50,645 nt of DNA from Brevundimonas sp. Lineage in GTDB: Bacteria; Pseudomonadota; Alphaproteobacteria; Caulobacterales; Caulobacteraceae. The position numbers and the translations under genes were made by a program. Each line of letters opens with the position of its first letter. The stretch's first letter is position 1. The notes under the pieces were generated by a model. That model was not told where the DNA came from. It did no database searches and saw only the letters and a list, made by a program, of their open reading frames with translations. Location: the NCBI RefSeq assembly GCF_027487935.1, contig NZ_JAIYCP010000028.1:1-50645 (forward strand), in the 5' to 3' direction. This document shows positions 19,493 through 29,623 of the stretch, piece after piece.

Positions 19493-19825
19493 CTACTGTC
19501 GCCGGCTTGTCCGGACAGTGAGCCGGCCGGCCAAGACCGCCGCGACCAGGCCAGTGACAGCCGCGGTTCCAAGATAAGCTAGCGGCTGATTGGTGACCAG
19601 CGTGCTGGGATAGAATGGAGCCTGTGCGAACAGCATCAGCACAAGCGCCGTCCACCCTGCCGCCGTCGCGGCAAGGGCCAACCAAACGGCGGGCCAGAAC
19701 TTCAGAAATATTTTGGCGACGAGAAACACGCTGACAGCTGACGTCAGCGCGAGAATTGCGAGAAAGCCGAACGCAAAAAGCGGGCCCAACCTAGTGACCG
19801 CGGTCCGGGTACGGCGTCGTCGCAA
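19493..19825 (-). CDS. Small membrane protein of unknown function
   Basis: 110 residues with a basic N-terminus and three hydrophobic segments at about 13-35, 44-66 and 83-104, so probably an inner-membrane protein. I recognise no family. With the start at 19825 it overlaps the end of marC by 35 bases; a later TTG start would remove the overlap. It runs in the same direction as marC and may share its transcript. Confidence 0.55.
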   Translation of the reverse strand: MRRRRTRTAVTRLGPLFAFGFLAILALTSAVSVFLVAKIFLKFWPAVWLALAATAAGWTALVLMLFAQAPFYPSTLVTNQPLAYLGTAAVTGLVAAVLAGRLTVRTSRRQ

Positions 19826-20489
19826 TACTGCTGAACATGCCCGGAATGGCTTCCGACAGGCCGGCGAGGATGAACTGGATCGCGAGGGCGCACAGGATCA
19901 GGCCCAGCACCCGGACGACAATGGACATGCCGATCTCGCCGAGCAGCCGGCTGATCGGGCCGGTCAGGGTGAAGCAGATGAAGGTGGCCAGACCGGCGGC
20001 GAGGATGGCCACCATCCCGGCGATCTGACCGGCAGGCCCGACCTTCTCGGCCTCTCCGGCCTGGATGATGATGGTCGAGATCGCGCCCGGGCCGATCATC
20101 AGGGGCATGGCAAAGGGCACGATCAGCCGCTGGAACCGGCGCCGGGCATAGCCCTGTTCACTCTGGGCATCCTTGATCGCTTCGGGATCGGCAAACATCT
20201 TGAGGAAGTCCTCGCGCGTCATGTCGAGGCCCAGCAGCAGCAGCAGGATGCCGCCCGCGATGCGGAAGGCCGCCAGGGAGATGCCGAAAAACTGCAGCAG
20301 CCCCAGGCCGGTGAAGAAGAAGAAGGCCAGAAAGACGACGATGAAGATGCAGATCAGGCCCGAGACCGAGAGCCGCTGGCGCATGGAGGCGCCGGCCGTG
20401 GCTGCGGCGAAGATCGGGATGTTGCCGATCGGATCCACAAGGGCGAACAGGGCCACGAACAGGTTGACGCCCAGATCGACCGCGTCCAT
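19791..20489 (-). CDS. marC: MarC-family integral membrane protein
   Basis: 232 residues with six predicted membrane segments. The N-terminal motif NLFVALFALVDPIGNIPIF and the central MPLMIGPGAISTII are the two repeated MarC signatures. Despite its name, MarC is not a proven drug exporter and its substrate is unknown. The gene is divergent from pyrF across a gap of 94 bases that must hold both promoters. Confidence 0.93.
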   Translation of the reverse strand: MDAVDLGVNLFVALFALVDPIGNIPIFAAATAGASMRQRLSVSGLICIFIVVFLAFFFFTGLGLLQFFGISLAAFRIAGGILLLLLGLDMTREDFLKMFADPEAIKDAQSEQGYARRRFQRLIVPFAMPLMIGPGAISTIIIQAGEAEKVGPAGQIAGMVAILAAGLATFICFTLTGPISRLLGEIGMSIVVRVLGLILCALAIQFILAGLSEAIPGMFSSIATTPYPDRGH

Positions 20490-20583
20490 GTGCTGACCTC
20501 GCCCTTCAATTCATCAGACCGCGCCCCATCAAGGCTGCCGCCCGCGCGCGCGACCAGCTTAACGGCTCGAACGGAGCGACGCC

Positions 20584-21309
20584 ATGACCCCCGTGCTGAC
20601 CGATCCCCGCCTCATCGTCGGTCTCGACCTGCCGTCGCTGGATGCGGCCCGGGCCATGGTCGACCGCCTCGGCGCGACCATCCGCTTCTACAAGATTGGC
20701 CTGACCCTGCTGGCCCGGCCCGGCGGCGTGGCCTTCGCCCATGAGCTGCAGGCCTCGGGCAGGATGGTGTTCCAGGACTGGAAGCTGCACGACATCGGGG
20801 CCCAGGTCGAAGGCGCGGCCCGCGCCGTGGCCGAGGGCGGCTGCGACCTGCTGACCGTCCATGCCGAACCACAGGTGATGCGCGGCGCGGTCAAGGGCCG
20901 CGACGCGGCGGGGACGGCTACGAAACTGCTGGCCGTCACCGTCCTGACCAGCCTGTCGGACGCCGATCTGACCGACATCGGCTATGGCTTTTCGGCCCGC
21001 GACCTGGTCGAGCGGCGGGTGCGCCAGGCGCTGGACTGCGGCGTCGACGGGGTGGTCTCAAGCCCACTCGAAGCCGCTCGCGTGCGCGAAATCGCCGTGG
21101 CGGCGGGGCGGCCCGACTTCCTGATCGTCACCCCGGGCGTCCGGCCTGAGGGGGCCGAAAAGGGCGATCAACAGCGCGTGGCCACGCCGCGCGCGGCGCT
21201 GGAGGCCGGAGCCACCCACCTCGTTGTGGCCCGGCCGGTGGTGGGTGCGGAAAATCCGCTCCTCGCAGCCTCGGCCATCGTGGAATCCATTGACGGGATC
21301 GCCCGCTAG
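20584..21309 (+). CDS. pyrF: Orotidine-5'-phosphate decarboxylase
   Basis: Last step of UMP synthesis: OMP to UMP plus CO2. 241 residues, group I bacterial type. Visible are the N-terminal IVGLDLPSLDAA, the catalytic Asp-Lys-Asp cluster in FQDWKLHDIG near 62-71, the phosphate-binding IVTPGVRPEG near 182, and the C-terminal ARPVVGAENP. It stands alone on the plus strand between marC and the Gly/Tyr-rich gene. Confidence 0.96.
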   Translation: MTPVLTDPRLIVGLDLPSLDAARAMVDRLGATIRFYKIGLTLLARPGGVAFAHELQASGRMVFQDWKLHDIGAQVEGAARAVAEGGCDLLTVHAEPQVMRGAVKGRDAAGTATKLLAVTVLTSLSDADLTDIGYGFSARDLVERRVRQALDCGVDGVVSSPLEAARVREIAVAAGRPDFLIVTPGVRPEGAEKGDQQRVATPRAALEAGATHLVVARPVVGAENPLLAASAIVESIDGIAR

Positions 21310-21314
21310 CGTCG

Positions 21315-22166
21315 TCAGCCGCGCTCGCCGGGCTCCTGGCGGTATTCCTGACGCGGCAGGGTCGACGGACGCGGCCCGTGGGGTGGTGGTGAATAGGTCG
21401 GCCGCTCCGGCGCGGCCTCCGGGGACAGATCGGGCAGATAGGGCGGCGGATAAGGGGCGGGGTCGTAGCGGGCGCCGTGATCGCAGCCACAGTCCGAACG
21501 GCCGTCAGAAACCCGGACGCCCCCATGGATCTCGCCCCCGCCGTAGGCCGAATCCTGCCGATACTCTTCCCGGGCCCGATACGCCCCGTAGCGGGCGCGG
21601 GCGCGTGACTCCCCGTAGGACCCATAGGCATCGTGCGGGTCCGTACCGCAGCCTTGGCGCGCGCTGTAGCCGTAGCGGCCACCCCGGTCGTCGCCCTCGC
21701 GACAGACGACCCCGGCACAGGCCGACGCCTCCCTGCCGCTGCGCCCGAAACCGCTGACCACATAGCCGAACGGCGCGCTGGCGCAGGCGCGGCCGCCATA
21801 AGCCTCTTCGGTGTAGACCGCGCCGGCGCCGTAGTAGCCGCCGACCTCTCCACCATAGCCGCCGCCGACATGGACGGCGCCGCCACCGTAGCCGTAGCCG
21901 TAGCCCCTGACACCGCCGACATCATAGGGGCGGGCGTTCAGATAGCCGCGCTCCGATGTTCCGGAGAGGGCGTTGACGTTCACATTGATGTTTCTGTTGT
22001 AATCGGGGCCATAAGACGGGGGTAGCAAATAAGGAGGGGGTCGATGACCACAGCCTCCGACGCAGCCATGTTGGCCACCTCCCCCGCCGCGTCCGTCTCC
22101 GGCCAGGGCGGGGCTCGCCACAAGGATCAGAAGCGCGGCACCGACCGCAGCGTTCAGGATACGCAT
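21315..22166 (-). CDS. Gly/Tyr-rich secreted protein, unknown function
   Basis: 283 residues from ATG 22166, which has GGAG upstream. A signal peptide (VGAALLILVASPALAG) is followed by a Gly-rich, His-containing stretch, a short NINVNVNA motif, then a long low-complexity region rich in Gly, Tyr, Arg and Ala with scattered cysteines, and a Pro-rich tail. It looks like a periplasmic or surface protein. I recognise no family. Confidence 0.75.
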   Translation of the reverse strand: MRILNAAVGAALLILVASPALAGDGRGGGGGQHGCVGGCGHRPPPYLLPPSYGPDYNRNINVNVNALSGTSERGYLNARPYDVGGVRGYGYGYGGGAVHVGGGYGGEVGGYYGAGAVYTEEAYGGRACASAPFGYVVSGFGRSGREASACAGVVCREGDDRGGRYGYSARQGCGTDPHDAYGSYGESRARARYGAYRAREEYRQDSAYGGGEIHGGVRVSDGRSDCGCDHGARYDPAPYPPPYLPDLSPEAAPERPTYSPPPHGPRPSTLPRQEYRQEPGERG

Positions 22167-22192
22167 CACACGAACTCCAGTTCGGAGCCGCT

Positions 22193-22208
22193 TTAACCTT
22201 TTGGTAAC
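22193..22208. promoter_or_regulatory. Possible CtrA-like site
   Basis: TTAA, seven bases, then GTAAC, which is one mismatch from the CtrA consensus TTAA-N7-TTAA. It lies 27-41 bases upstream of the start of the Gly/Tyr-rich secreted protein gene. A half-site TTAACCAT occurs at 22275-22282. Such short motifs also occur by chance; this is a weak call. Confidence 0.3.
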
Positions 22209-22332
22209 CAACAAGTCCGGATTTGCACCGGATGGGCGAAAGGCCGCGTGCCCTTTCCCCTCAAGGTATCTGGTTTAACCATGTTGCCGGATTTTCCGCG
22301 GCCAGGAGCCGGGGACGGAGACGGCGGTCGAG

Positions 22333-22605
22333 TCAGAAATCGACCGCCAGACCCTTTTTTTCCCAGTCCCCGTAGCGGGTCGGCTCGGGCCCGGCCGGGC
22401 CACCGTGTTCGGGCGGCAGAGCGGGCCCGCCCGCTGCCGCCCGGCGATCAGCGGCCTCCAGCAAGGCCCGCCGCGCGACGTCGCTCAGGGGCCGTTGCGG
22501 GGTGGCGTTCGGCACATCGGCGTTGAAGGCCGGTGCCGGCGTTTCCTCGGGGGTGGGATGATCGGTCACAGCAGTCCCGTCTTGAGCCTTGGCGTTGATC
22601 CGCAC
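22333..22605 (-). CDS. DUF1674/SDHAF4-like protein
   Basis: 90 residues or fewer. The C-terminus carries the family signature GGPAGPEPTRYGDWEKKG followed by VDF. The eukaryotic relative, SDHAF4, protects FAD-loaded SdhA and helps assemble succinate dehydrogenase. The bacterial role is inferred from that. The start is GTG 22605 or, more conservatively, GTG 22569. No sdh gene is nearby. Confidence 0.85.
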   Translation of the reverse strand: MRINAKAQDGTAVTDHPTPEETPAPAFNADVPNATPQRPLSDVARRALLEAADRRAAAGGPALPPEHGGPAGPEPTRYGDWEKKGLAVDF

Positions 22606-22656
22606 ACATGATGATTACGCTGGGCCGGCACCAGTTGCGACCAAACATTTCGGATC

Positions 22657-23625
22657 ATGAATCACCTCAAGACCTTCGTCCTGCTCGCGGCCCTGACCGC
22701 CCTGTTCGTCGGCCTCGGCTATCTGCTGGGCGGACCTGCAGGCATGCTGATCGCTCTCGTGGTCGCCGGTGGCATGAATCTGTTCAGCTACTGGAACGCC
22801 GACAAGATCGTCCTCAAGATGTACCGGGCCCAGCCGGTCGACGAACAGCATCCCAATGCCGTGGTCCGGACCTATGTCGCCGATGTCGTTCAGATGGCGC
22901 GCGATGCAGGCCTGCCGCGGCCCGTCATCGCCATCATTCCCAATGACCAGCCCAACGCCTTCGCCACGGGGCGCGACCCGGCCAATGCCGCCGTCTGCGC
23001 CACCACAGGCCTGCTGGATATGCTGACCCGCGAGGAAATCCGCGGCGTCATGGCGCATGAACTGGCCCATGTGAAGAACCGTGACACCCTGACCATGACG
23101 GTCACCGCCACGGTCGCGGGGGCAATCGCCGCCCTGGCTAATTTCGCGATGTTTTTCGGCGGCGGCGACGATCGCGAGCGCCCCGGCGGGATCATCGGAA
23201 CCCTGGCCCTGATGATCCTCGCGCCCATGGCTGCCGGCCTGGTGCAGATGGCCATCAGCCGCGGTCGCGAATACGAGGCCGACCGGGTCGGCGCCGAGAT
23301 CGCGGGCGACCCGCAGGCGCTCGCCTCGGCCCTGCAGAAGATCGACAGCCACGCGCGCCGGATCGTCAATCCCACCGCAGAGCGCAATCCGGCCTCGGGC
23401 CAGCTGTTCATCATCAACCCGCTGGCGGGTCGCGGGGCCGACAATCTGTTCTCGACCCATCCGGCGACGGGCAACCGGGTGAAGGCCCTGATGGAGCTGG
23501 GCCTGAAGATGGGCGTCGCGCCACGCCCTGCCTTCGGCACCGAAGCCCCGAAAGGGCCCGTCTCGACCAGTGTGCCGACCACGCCCGTCCCCGCGCCACC
23601 GCGGGCTTCGGGGCCGTGGGGCTGA
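22657..23625 (+). CDS. htpX: Membrane zinc metalloprotease HtpX
   Basis: Inner-membrane M48 protease that degrades misfolded membrane proteins. 322 residues. Two N-terminal membrane segments are at about 5-48, the zinc motif HELAH is in [16 protein letters not shown] near 130-140, two further hydrophobic segments follow, and the third ligand Glu is in [14 protein letters not shown]. The C-terminus ends in a Pro-rich tail after [11 protein letters not shown]. It starts 51 bases after the divergent DUF1674 gene. Confidence 0.95.
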   Translation: MNHLKTFVLLAALTALFVGLGYLLGGPAGMLIALVVAGGMNLFSYWNADKIVLKMYRAQPVDEQHPNAVVRTYVADVVQMARDAGLPRPVIAIIPNDQPNAFATGRDPANAAVCATTGLLDMLTREEIRGVMAHELAHVKNRDTLTMTVTATVAGAIAALANFAMFFGGGDDRERPGGIIGTLALMILAPMAAGLVQMAISRGREYEADRVGAEIAGDPQALASALQKIDSHARRIVNPTAERNPASGQLFIINPLAGRGADNLFSTHPATGNRVKALMELGLKMGVAPRPAFGTEAPKGPVSTSVPTTPVPAPPRASGPWG

Positions 23626-23722
23626 TCCACGCGCATTCCGGCCCTTGCATCGCAGGGCGTCTGGTCCTTTAAGCGCGCGCACACGCTCCAAACGCCTCCC
23701 CGCGTTCGCCACAGGATCCGCC

Positions 23723-24955
23723 ATGACCCAGACCGCCCCCCGGAAGGTCGTCCTCGCCTATTCCGGCGGTCTGGACACCTCGATCATCCTGAAATGGCTG
23801 CAGACCGAATACGGCGCGGAGGTCGTGACCTTCACGGCCGACCTCGGCCAGGGCGAGGAGCTGGAACCCGCGCGCGAAAAGGCGCTGAAGCTGGGCATCA
23901 AGGAAGAGAACATCTTCATCGACGACCTGCGCGAGGAGTTCGTGCGGGACTACGTCTTTCCGATGTTCCGCGCCAACGCCCTCTATGAGGGCCAGTATCT
24001 GCTCGGCACCTCGATCGCGCGGCCGCTGATCGCCAAACGCCAGATCGAGATCGCCCGCATGGTCGGCGCCGACGCCGTCTGTCACGGCGCCACCGGCAAG
24101 GGCAATGACCAGGTCCGGTTCGAGCTCGGCTACTATGCGCTTGAACCCGACATCCGCGTCATCGCGCCCTGGCGCGAGTGGGAGTTCAAGAGCCGCGAAC
24201 ACCTGCTGGACTTCGCCGAGAAGCACCAGATCCCGATCGCCAGGGACAAGCGCGGCGAGGCCCCGTTCAGCGTCGACGCCAATCTTCTGCACTCGTCCAG
24301 CGAGGGCAAGGTGCTGGAGGATCCGTCGGTGGAGGCCCCCGAATTCGTGCACCAGCGCACCCTTTCGCCGGAGGACGCGCCCGATGTGGCGACGGTCATC
24401 ACCATCGGCTTCGAAAAGGGCGATCCGGTCTCGATCGACGGCGAACGCCTGTCCCCCGCTCAACTGTTGACGAAGTTGAACCAGCTGGGACACGACAACG
24501 GCATCGGCCGCCTCGATCTGGTCGAGAACCGCTTCGTCGGCATGAAGTCGCGCGGCGTCTATGAGACGCCGGGCGGGACCATCCTTCTGGCCGCCCACCG
24601 CGGCATCGAGTCCATCACCCTGGACGGTGGTGCCATGCATCTGAAGGACGAGCTGGCGGTCAAATACGCCCACCTGATCTATAACGGCTTCTGGTTCTCG
24701 CCCGAGCGCGAGATGCTCCAGGCGGCCATCGATCATTCGCAGGCGAAGGTGACCGGCACCGTGCGGGTCAAGCTCTACAAGGGCAATGCCACCGTTATCG
24801 GCCGCGAGAGCAGCGAGAGCCTGTACGACCAGGAACTGGTCACCTTCGAGGACGGTGCCGTTGCCTATGACCAGAAGGATGCGGCCGGCTTCATCAAGCT
24901 GAACGCCCTGCGCCTGCGCGTCCTGGGCAAGCGGGACGCACGCGACAGACGCTAG
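23723..24955 (+). CDS. argG: Argininosuccinate synthase
   Basis: Condenses citrulline and aspartate with ATP in arginine synthesis. 410 residues from ATG 23723. The PP-loop is in [15 protein letters not shown] near 8-22. Further family blocks are [31 protein letters not shown] and [19 protein letters not shown]. The longer frame upstream overlaps the end of htpX and has no domain match. A stable hairpin follows the gene. Confidence 0.97.
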   Translation: MTQTAPRKVVLAYSGGLDTSIILKWLQTEYGAEVVTFTADLGQGEELEPAREKALKLGIKEENIFIDDLREEFVRDYVFPMFRANALYEGQYLLGTSIARPLIAKRQIEIARMVGADAVCHGATGKGNDQVRFELGYYALEPDIRVIAPWREWEFKSREHLLDFAEKHQIPIARDKRGEAPFSVDANLLHSSSEGKVLEDPSVEAPEFVHQRTLSPEDAPDVATVITIGFEKGDPVSIDGERLSPAQLLTKLNQLGHDNGIGRLDLVENRFVGMKSRGVYETPGGTILLAAHRGIESITLDGGAMHLKDELAVKYAHLIYNGFWFSPEREMLQAAIDHSQAKVTGTVRVKLYKGNATVIGRESSESLYDQELVTFEDGAVAYDQKDAAGFIKLNALRLRVLGKRDARDRR

Positions 24956-24966
24956 AATCCCGGCCG

Positions 24967-24984
24967 CCCCGCGCTTTCGCGGGG
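24967..24984 (+). terminator. Hairpin after argG
   Basis: CCCCGCG, loop CTTT, CGCGGGG, beginning 12 bases after the argG stop. The stem is strong but no T-run follows, so termination by this hairpin alone is plausible rather than certain. Confidence 0.6.
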
Positions 24985-25041
24985 TCAGCCCCACCCTGTC
25001 GGCGGGAGGAAAGGCTCCCCCGACGTTTTCAGGACCCTGCC

Positions 25042-25485
25042 ATGTCTCTCCGGACCACCTTCGCCGCCGTCGCCGTTCTGGCGTTCGCAACCCCCGTCTT
25101 CGCCCAGACCGCACCGGCGGCAGACCCGGTGGCCGCTGCCGCCACGGCCGAAGCCGCCTTTACGGTGAGGGCCGAAGCCTTCCAGGAGGCCATGCTGGCC
25201 ATGCAGGACGAGATGCAGGCCGCCCTGACCGCCGCCGGCGCGGACCGGGTCAAGGCCAATGCCGACCTCGACGCCATCGCCGCCCGCTACCAGCCGCAGG
25301 CCGACGCCTTCGCCAACGAGCTGGACGCCTTTATCACCTCCCAGCTCCCGGTCATGCCGCCCGAGGCCCAGGCGCAGATGGCGCAGATGGGTCCGGCAAT
25401 GCGCACCCAGATCACGGGCTTCCCGGCGACGATCAAGGCCGGCGTGATCCAGGAGGCCGCCGCCGCAGCGCCGGCCTCGCAGTAG
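25042..25485 (+). CDS. Small periplasmic protein of unknown function
   Basis: 147 residues. A signal peptide (FAAVAVLAFATPVFAQ) is followed by an Ala/Gln/Met-rich, mostly helical body with no cysteine. Repeated short blocks such as EAMLAMQDEMQAAL and AQAQMAQMGPAM suggest a helical hairpin. I recognise no family. It follows argG in the same direction. Confidence 0.75.
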   Translation: MSLRTTFAAVAVLAFATPVFAQTAPAADPVAAAATAEAAFTVRAEAFQEAMLAMQDEMQAALTAAGADRVKANADLDAIAARYQPQADAFANELDAFITSQLPVMPPEAQAQMAQMGPAMRTQITGFPATIKAGVIQEAAAAAPASQ

Positions 25486-25623
25486 GACAGGGCGTCAGCA
25501 GGACGGCGGGGTAGAGGCCCTGCGCCCCGGGGCCCGACGCAGCCGCGCAACACCCCTCACCCGACCGCTCGATGAGTCCGCGCCGGGCTTGACCCTGGCC
25601 ATGGTCCGCCCGACAGGACGGCC

Positions 25624-26256
25624 ATGGCCAGTCTGCCCGTCGACCCGCACCTGTATCTGACGTTTCTCGGCGTCATGATGGTCATGGCCGTCACGCCGGG
25701 CCCGGCCAATCTGTTTTCGGTCGCCAACGGGGTGCAGCGCGGCAAGGCCGCCGCCATGGCCGGCGTGATCGGGATGAACCTGGCGACCCTGGTCTGGTTC
25801 GGGGCCGCCGCCCTGGGTCTCGGAGCCCTGGTCGTGGCCTTTCCGGAGGTGTTCCGCCTGATTTCGGTCGGCGGCGCCCTTTATGTGGCCTGGCTGGGTA
25901 TCAACGCCCTGCGCGGCGCCTTCCGCACGGCCGCTGATCCCGACGCGCCGGTTGTCCGGATGGGCCGAAGCGCGCTTGTGGACGGGTTCATGGTCCAGAT
26001 TGCCAACCCCAAGGCGGTGCTGTTCTTCACCGCCGTCCTGCCGCCCTTCATGGATGTGGCCCGACCCGCGGCCCCGCAACTGGCCCTGTTTGCCCTCGCC
26101 ACCATCGGCATGGACGTCCTGACGATGTCCGCCTACGGTCTGGTCGGGGCGGCCCTGGCCCGGCGAATGAGCGAGCCTCGTTTCCGCAAGGGTTTCGCCC
26201 TCCTGACCGGCATCCTTCTGCTGGCCGCTGCCGTACTTATTGTTTCGCGTTTATAG
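25624..26256 (+). CDS. LysE/RhtB-family amino acid exporter
   Basis: 210 residues with six membrane segments. The family signature near the N-terminus is VMAVTPGPANLFSVANG. The second conserved block is FMVQIANPKAVLFFTAVLPPF near 123-143. Members export amino acids such as lysine, homoserine or threonine. The substrate here is not predictable. No regulator of the LysG type is adjacent. Confidence 0.92.
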   Translation: MASLPVDPHLYLTFLGVMMVMAVTPGPANLFSVANGVQRGKAAAMAGVIGMNLATLVWFGAAALGLGALVVAFPEVFRLISVGGALYVAWLGINALRGAFRTAADPDAPVVRMGRSALVDGFMVQIANPKAVLFFTAVLPPFMDVARPAAPQLALFALATIGMDVLTMSAYGLVGAALARRMSEPRFRKGFALLTGILLLAAAVLIVSRL

Positions 26257-26338
26257 GGACTTGATGTCCGCCGGAACCATGGCTTTCATGTCCCGTTCAG
26301 CCGAGAGGGCCCGCCCTGTCGCGCCAAGGAGAGTTTCC

Positions 26339-26887
26339 ATGAGACTTCGTTTCCTCAAACCCGTTCTGCTGGCAACGGCTGCGGCCCTGGCCCTGTCCGC
26401 CTGCGCCACGGCGACCCCCTATGGCCCCGCCGGCGTCGACAGCCGCTACGGCTATTCCGACCAGCGGGTGGACACCGACCGCTACCGCGTCAGCTTCGCC
26501 GGCAATTCCCTGACCTCGCGCGAACAGGTCGAAATGGCCCTGCTGCTGCGCGCCGCCGAGGTGACGACCGAGAACGGCTATGACTGGTTCTCCACCGTCA
26601 ACCGCGCCACCGACCGCGACGTACGCCTGCAGGGGATCCCCGATCCCTTCTATCGCGATCGCTACAGCCCGTTCTGGGGCCCGTCCTGGCGCTATTATCG
26701 CCGCGGGTCATGGAGCCTGTGGGGCGATCCCTTCGACCGCGATTTCGACGTGCGCGAGATCGACCGGTTCGAGGCCTCGGCCGAGATCGTCATGGGCCGC
26801 GGCACCAAGCCGGCCGGCGACGCCAATGCCTTCGACGCCCGCGAGGTGATCCAGAACCTGGGGTCGCGGGTCACGCGGGCGATGTAG
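26339..26887 (+). CDS. Outer-membrane-type lipoprotein, Caulobacterales family
   Basis: 182 residues from ATG 26339, with AAGGAGA upstream. A signal peptide ends in the lipobox LSAC, with the lipidated Cys at about 22. The remainder contains a conserved-looking block (YRVSFAGNSLTSREQVEMALLLRAAEVT) and an aromatic-rich segment (FWGPSWRYYRRGSWSLWGDPF). This resembles Caulobacter lipoproteins annotated as the CC0125/CC1285 family; function unknown. Heptad hairpin B begins a few bases after its stop codon. Confidence 0.8.
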   Translation: MRLRFLKPVLLATAAALALSACATATPYGPAGVDSRYGYSDQRVDTDRYRVSFAGNSLTSREQVEMALLLRAAEVTTENGYDWFSTVNRATDRDVRLQGIPDPFYRDRYSPFWGPSWRYYRRGSWSLWGDPFDRDFDVREIDRFEASAEIVMGRGTKPAGDANAFDAREVIQNLGSRVTRAM

Positions 26888-26892
26888 GGATC

Positions 26893-26974
26893 AGGGTGTG
26901 GGGTATGGGGTGTAGGGTGTCCCAGGCGGCAAGATCCAGACCCCTACACCCCACCCCCCATACCCTACACCCTA
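26893..26974. repeat. Heptad-arm hairpin element B (G-rich variant)
   Basis: The left arm is GGGTGTG, GGGTATG, GGGTGTA, GGGTGTC in tandem (about 26894-26921), and the right arm at 26941-26974 is the C-rich inverse with small indels. The loop is about 20 bases. It begins six bases after the lipoprotein gene's TAG and ends two bases before the convergent DUF6065 stop, so it fills the whole gap. The architecture is that of the other heptad elements but the unit differs. Confidence 0.8.
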
Positions 26975-27712
26975 TCCGATCCTCGGACTCTTCAGCCGCC
27001 GCTTGTTCACATGCGTCTCGGGCGCGACGCCGAGATCCTCGGGCACCTCGCCCTTGAAGTAATAGCGCTGCCACGCCTCCTTGGCGGCGTCGGGATCGCC
27101 CGAGGCCAGACGTTTGTTGAAGTCGGTGCGGGCCCGGTTCCAGGCCTCGAACTGGCCGTGCATGACCGGATTGGATTCCAGCGTCCGGATCACCGGCTGC
27201 ATGGTCTCGACCTTGCGGTGCTCGATCGGGGTGATGAAGCAGAAGGGCTCGCCCTTCTCGAACCTGACCCGGCCCGGACGGGTGAAGAGCCAGTTCATGG
27301 TGAAGGGAAAGGGCAGCCAGTCGGTCTCGATCAGCCCGACCAGCGGCTGGATGCCGTCCTTGTGGTGATTGGGCGAACCGCCGGCGATCAGGCCCCAGCC
27401 CGGCGGGGTGCGGAACAGATACTGCGGATGCATGGTCAGGACCCCGCGCGAGAAATGCGAGGTCACCACATGGGTCAGGTCGGCGTTCAGCCGTTCCGGC
27501 GTGATGACGATGTCGGCCTGGCTGGGCCCGCCATTCCATTCGGCGGTAAAGGTCAGGGGGCACAGGATCTCCCAGCCCGTGGTATTGGCCATGGTCAGCG
27601 GCAGGCAGCGATAGGGGTGGCGGCTGGCGAAGGCGTCCATCCAGTTGCGCGACTGCCGGCCCGGCACGAGGTCGGGCGGCGTCGCCGTCATCGGATAGCA
27701 TTCCAGTTCCAC
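26972..27712 (-). CDS. DUF6065 family protein
   Basis: 246 residues, soluble, with no signal peptide. Tryptophan-rich blocks such as TTGWEILCPLTFTAEWNGG, a central FRTPPGWGL, then LIETDWLPFPFTMNWLFT and FEKGEPFCFITPIEH match the DUF6065 pattern as I know it. This family has no established biochemical role. Convergent with the lipoprotein gene; divergent from the prolyl-tRNA editing gene with 53 bases between the starts. Confidence 0.8.
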   Translation of the reverse strand: MELECYPMTATPPDLVPGRQSRNWMDAFASRHPYRCLPLTMANTTGWEILCPLTFTAEWNGGPSQADIVITPERLNADLTHVVTSHFSRGVLTMHPQYLFRTPPGWGLIAGGSPNHHKDGIQPLVGLIETDWLPFPFTMNWLFTRPGRVRFEKGEPFCFITPIEHRKVETMQPVIRTLESNPVMHGQFEAWNRARTDFNKRLASGDPDAAKEAWQRYYFKGEVPEDLGVAPETHVNKRRLKSPRIG

Positions 27713-27765
27713 GGCGGGCCTCCGGGCGGTATCGAGGGATGTCCCTGCATCCCTAGACGGGCCCC

Positions 27766-28296
27766 ATGACCGAAGACAAGACGCCGCCCTCGCCCGCTTT
27801 CGACCGCGATCGCCTGCTGGACTGGATGGCAGCCAATGGCGTGGCCCAGACGACGCACCACCACCCCGCCGTCTTCCGCGTCGAGGAGGGGCTGGAACTC
27901 AAGTCCGCCCTGCCCGGCGCCCACACCAAGAACCTGTTTCTGAAGGACAAGAAGGGCCGGCTGTGGCTGATCTCGGCCCGGCAGGACACGGTGGTGGACC
28001 TGAAGCGGGCCGACAAATGGATCGGCTCGGCGCGGCTGTCGTTCGGCAATGAGGGGCTGCTCTACGAGACCCTCGGCGTCCGCCCCGGCTCGGTGACGGC
28101 CCTGGGCCTGATCAACGACCCGGACCGACGCGTGACCTTCGTGCTCGACAAGGCCCTGTGGGACGCGGACATCGTCAACTTCCACCCCCTGACCAATACG
28201 GCGACGACGGGATTGGAGCAGGCGGACTTTCGGCGTTTCCTGTGGTTGATCGGGCGGGAGCCGATGGTGGTAGATTTTGAGCGGCTTACGGGCTGA
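27766..28296 (+). CDS. prdX: Prolyl-tRNA editing protein ProX/YbaK type
   Basis: Free-standing editing domain of 176 residues that hydrolyses misacylated tRNA-Pro. Conserved elements are [13 protein letters not shown] near 30-42, [20 protein letters not shown] near 52-71 with the catalytic Lys region, [16 protein letters not shown] near 105-120, and [14 protein letters not shown] near 144-157. The length and the FLKDKKG block point to the ProXp-ala/PrdX group, which clears Ala-tRNA-Pro. Confidence 0.92.
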   Translation: MTEDKTPPSPAFDRDRLLDWMAANGVAQTTHHHPAVFRVEEGLELKSALPGAHTKNLFLKDKKGRLWLISARQDTVVDLKRADKWIGSARLSFGNEGLLYETLGVRPGSVTALGLINDPDRRVTFVLDKALWDADIVNFHPLTNTATTGLEQADFRRFLWLIGREPMVVDFERLTG

Positions 28297-28306
28297 GCCG
28301 GACCTG

Positions 28307-29461
28307 TCAGGACTCCGCCGGGGTGCCGATCTTCGCCCTGCTCACGAACGCCTCAAACGACCGTGAATCTTCGGCCAGACCAGCCTCTGTGGTCCGCATG
28401 TAGGCCTCATAAAGCGTGGTCGATACACGCCCACCCTCTGAACGCGAACCTGCGACTGCAAAGACCCCGACCCAGATCTGACCGTCAGCGGTCTCCTGGC
28501 ACACCTGGCTCCGGTGACCGTCGAACCTTGGTGCCCGGCCCCCGAAGGCCTTCAGAAGCGCCGGTGAAAGAGGCTGGCAGCCCTGAGGCAGCGCTTCCGC
28601 CACCGTACGTTCCTTCAGGGCCTCCAGGCCCAGTTCCCGGGAAATGTCCCTGTCGCACGGGATATCAGGGTCGCGGATCATCCCGTAAAAGCCCCGCCCG
28701 TCGAGGCTCAGGTCATCTTCAAACGGCCGTGCCGTGCAAACGGATCGACCGGCGGGAAATGATGCCGCGAGGCCAAGGCGCAGGTTGCTGAATGCCCGTT
28801 CTCCGTCCGACACCACCGGGCGCTCCATGCCGCAGAGCATGCGGTCCGCCGGACAGGGGACGAAGCGCGTCGCGGCGGTGCGCCTGTCGATCCGCACGGC
28901 ATTGGGGCCGGGCCGGCCGTCCGGGTCGATGGTGGCAACGATCCAGTGATCGCCGAAGCGCCGGGCGTTGTAGGTCGAATAGCGAGAGCCCGCTTGATTG
29001 AGGGCCGCCGAAGCGATGTGGTCTGCTTCATTCGGGTCGGTAACCGGCCGAATGCGGACGCTCCAGTCCCGGAAGCTGGCCGGCATGGCCGCCCAACCGA
29101 ACATCCGACACGCCGCCTCCGTATCGCAACGACTGCCCTCGATGACGAAGCCCATCGGCCATGCGAAAGCCGAGAAAAGCAGGGCCAGGAGCAGTTTTCG
29201 CCGCAGCAGGGCGAATCCGGCTCCCGCAATGGTGATGAGCGCGAACAGAAGCGCGAGGCCGCTCAGAACGCCCCAGACTTCGAACGTCGTGCCTCTCGAG
29301 GCCAGATACCCCACGAAGTTCGCGGACCCCAGCAGGCCCATGACCGCGACGAGCAATGAGAGGGCGATGACAAGCAGAGCCAGGATTCGGCCGAGCCAGA
29401 CCAGACCGACCTTTAAGGCGACCGCGACGCGATGAGGGGCGGTGTCTCCGGTATTGGTCAT
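28307..29461 (-). CDS. Membrane-anchored protein of unknown function
   Basis: 384 residues. Three hydrophobic segments in the first 110 residues (around 13-42, 57-80 and 85-105) anchor a soluble domain of about 270 residues containing several cysteines ([32 protein letters not shown]). I recognise no domain. Codon use is slightly less biased than in the neighbours. It is divergent from purH and ends ten bases from the convergent editing gene. Confidence 0.75.
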   Translation of the reverse strand: MTNTGDTAPHRVAVALKVGLVWLGRILALLVIALSLLVAVMGLLGSANFVGYLASRGTTFEVWGVLSGLALLFALITIAGAGFALLRRKLLLALLFSAFAWPMGFVIEGSRCDTEAACRMFGWAAMPASFRDWSVRIRPVTDPNEADHIASAALNQAGSRYSTYNARRFGDHWIVATIDPDGRPGPNAVRIDRRTAATRFVPCPADRMLCGMERPVVSDGERAFSNLRLGLAASFPAGRSVCTARPFEDDLSLDGRGFYGMIRDPDIPCDRDISRELGLEALKERTVAEALPQGCQPLSPALLKAFGGRAPRFDGHRSQVCQETADGQIWVGVFAVAGSRSEGGRVSTTLYEAYMRTTEAGLAEDSRSFEAFVSRAKIGTPAES

Positions 29462-29623
29462 GTTGTGCCGGTGGCGCGAGCCGAAAAGTCGAAGCTAGCG
29501 CCTTGGCGCGCCTCGTCAACGCTCCGATTTTCCATCTCATCCGACCACAGCGGTTCTATCCCGCCGCTTCCGGTGCTAAACGCCCCGCGTCTCCCCGACC
29601 CCACGCCAGATACGGACGCCGCC

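Noticed and set aside
23669..25114. A 481-codon minus-strand frame over argG
   Set aside because: Antisense to a full, conserved argG; no ribosome-binding site and no domain.
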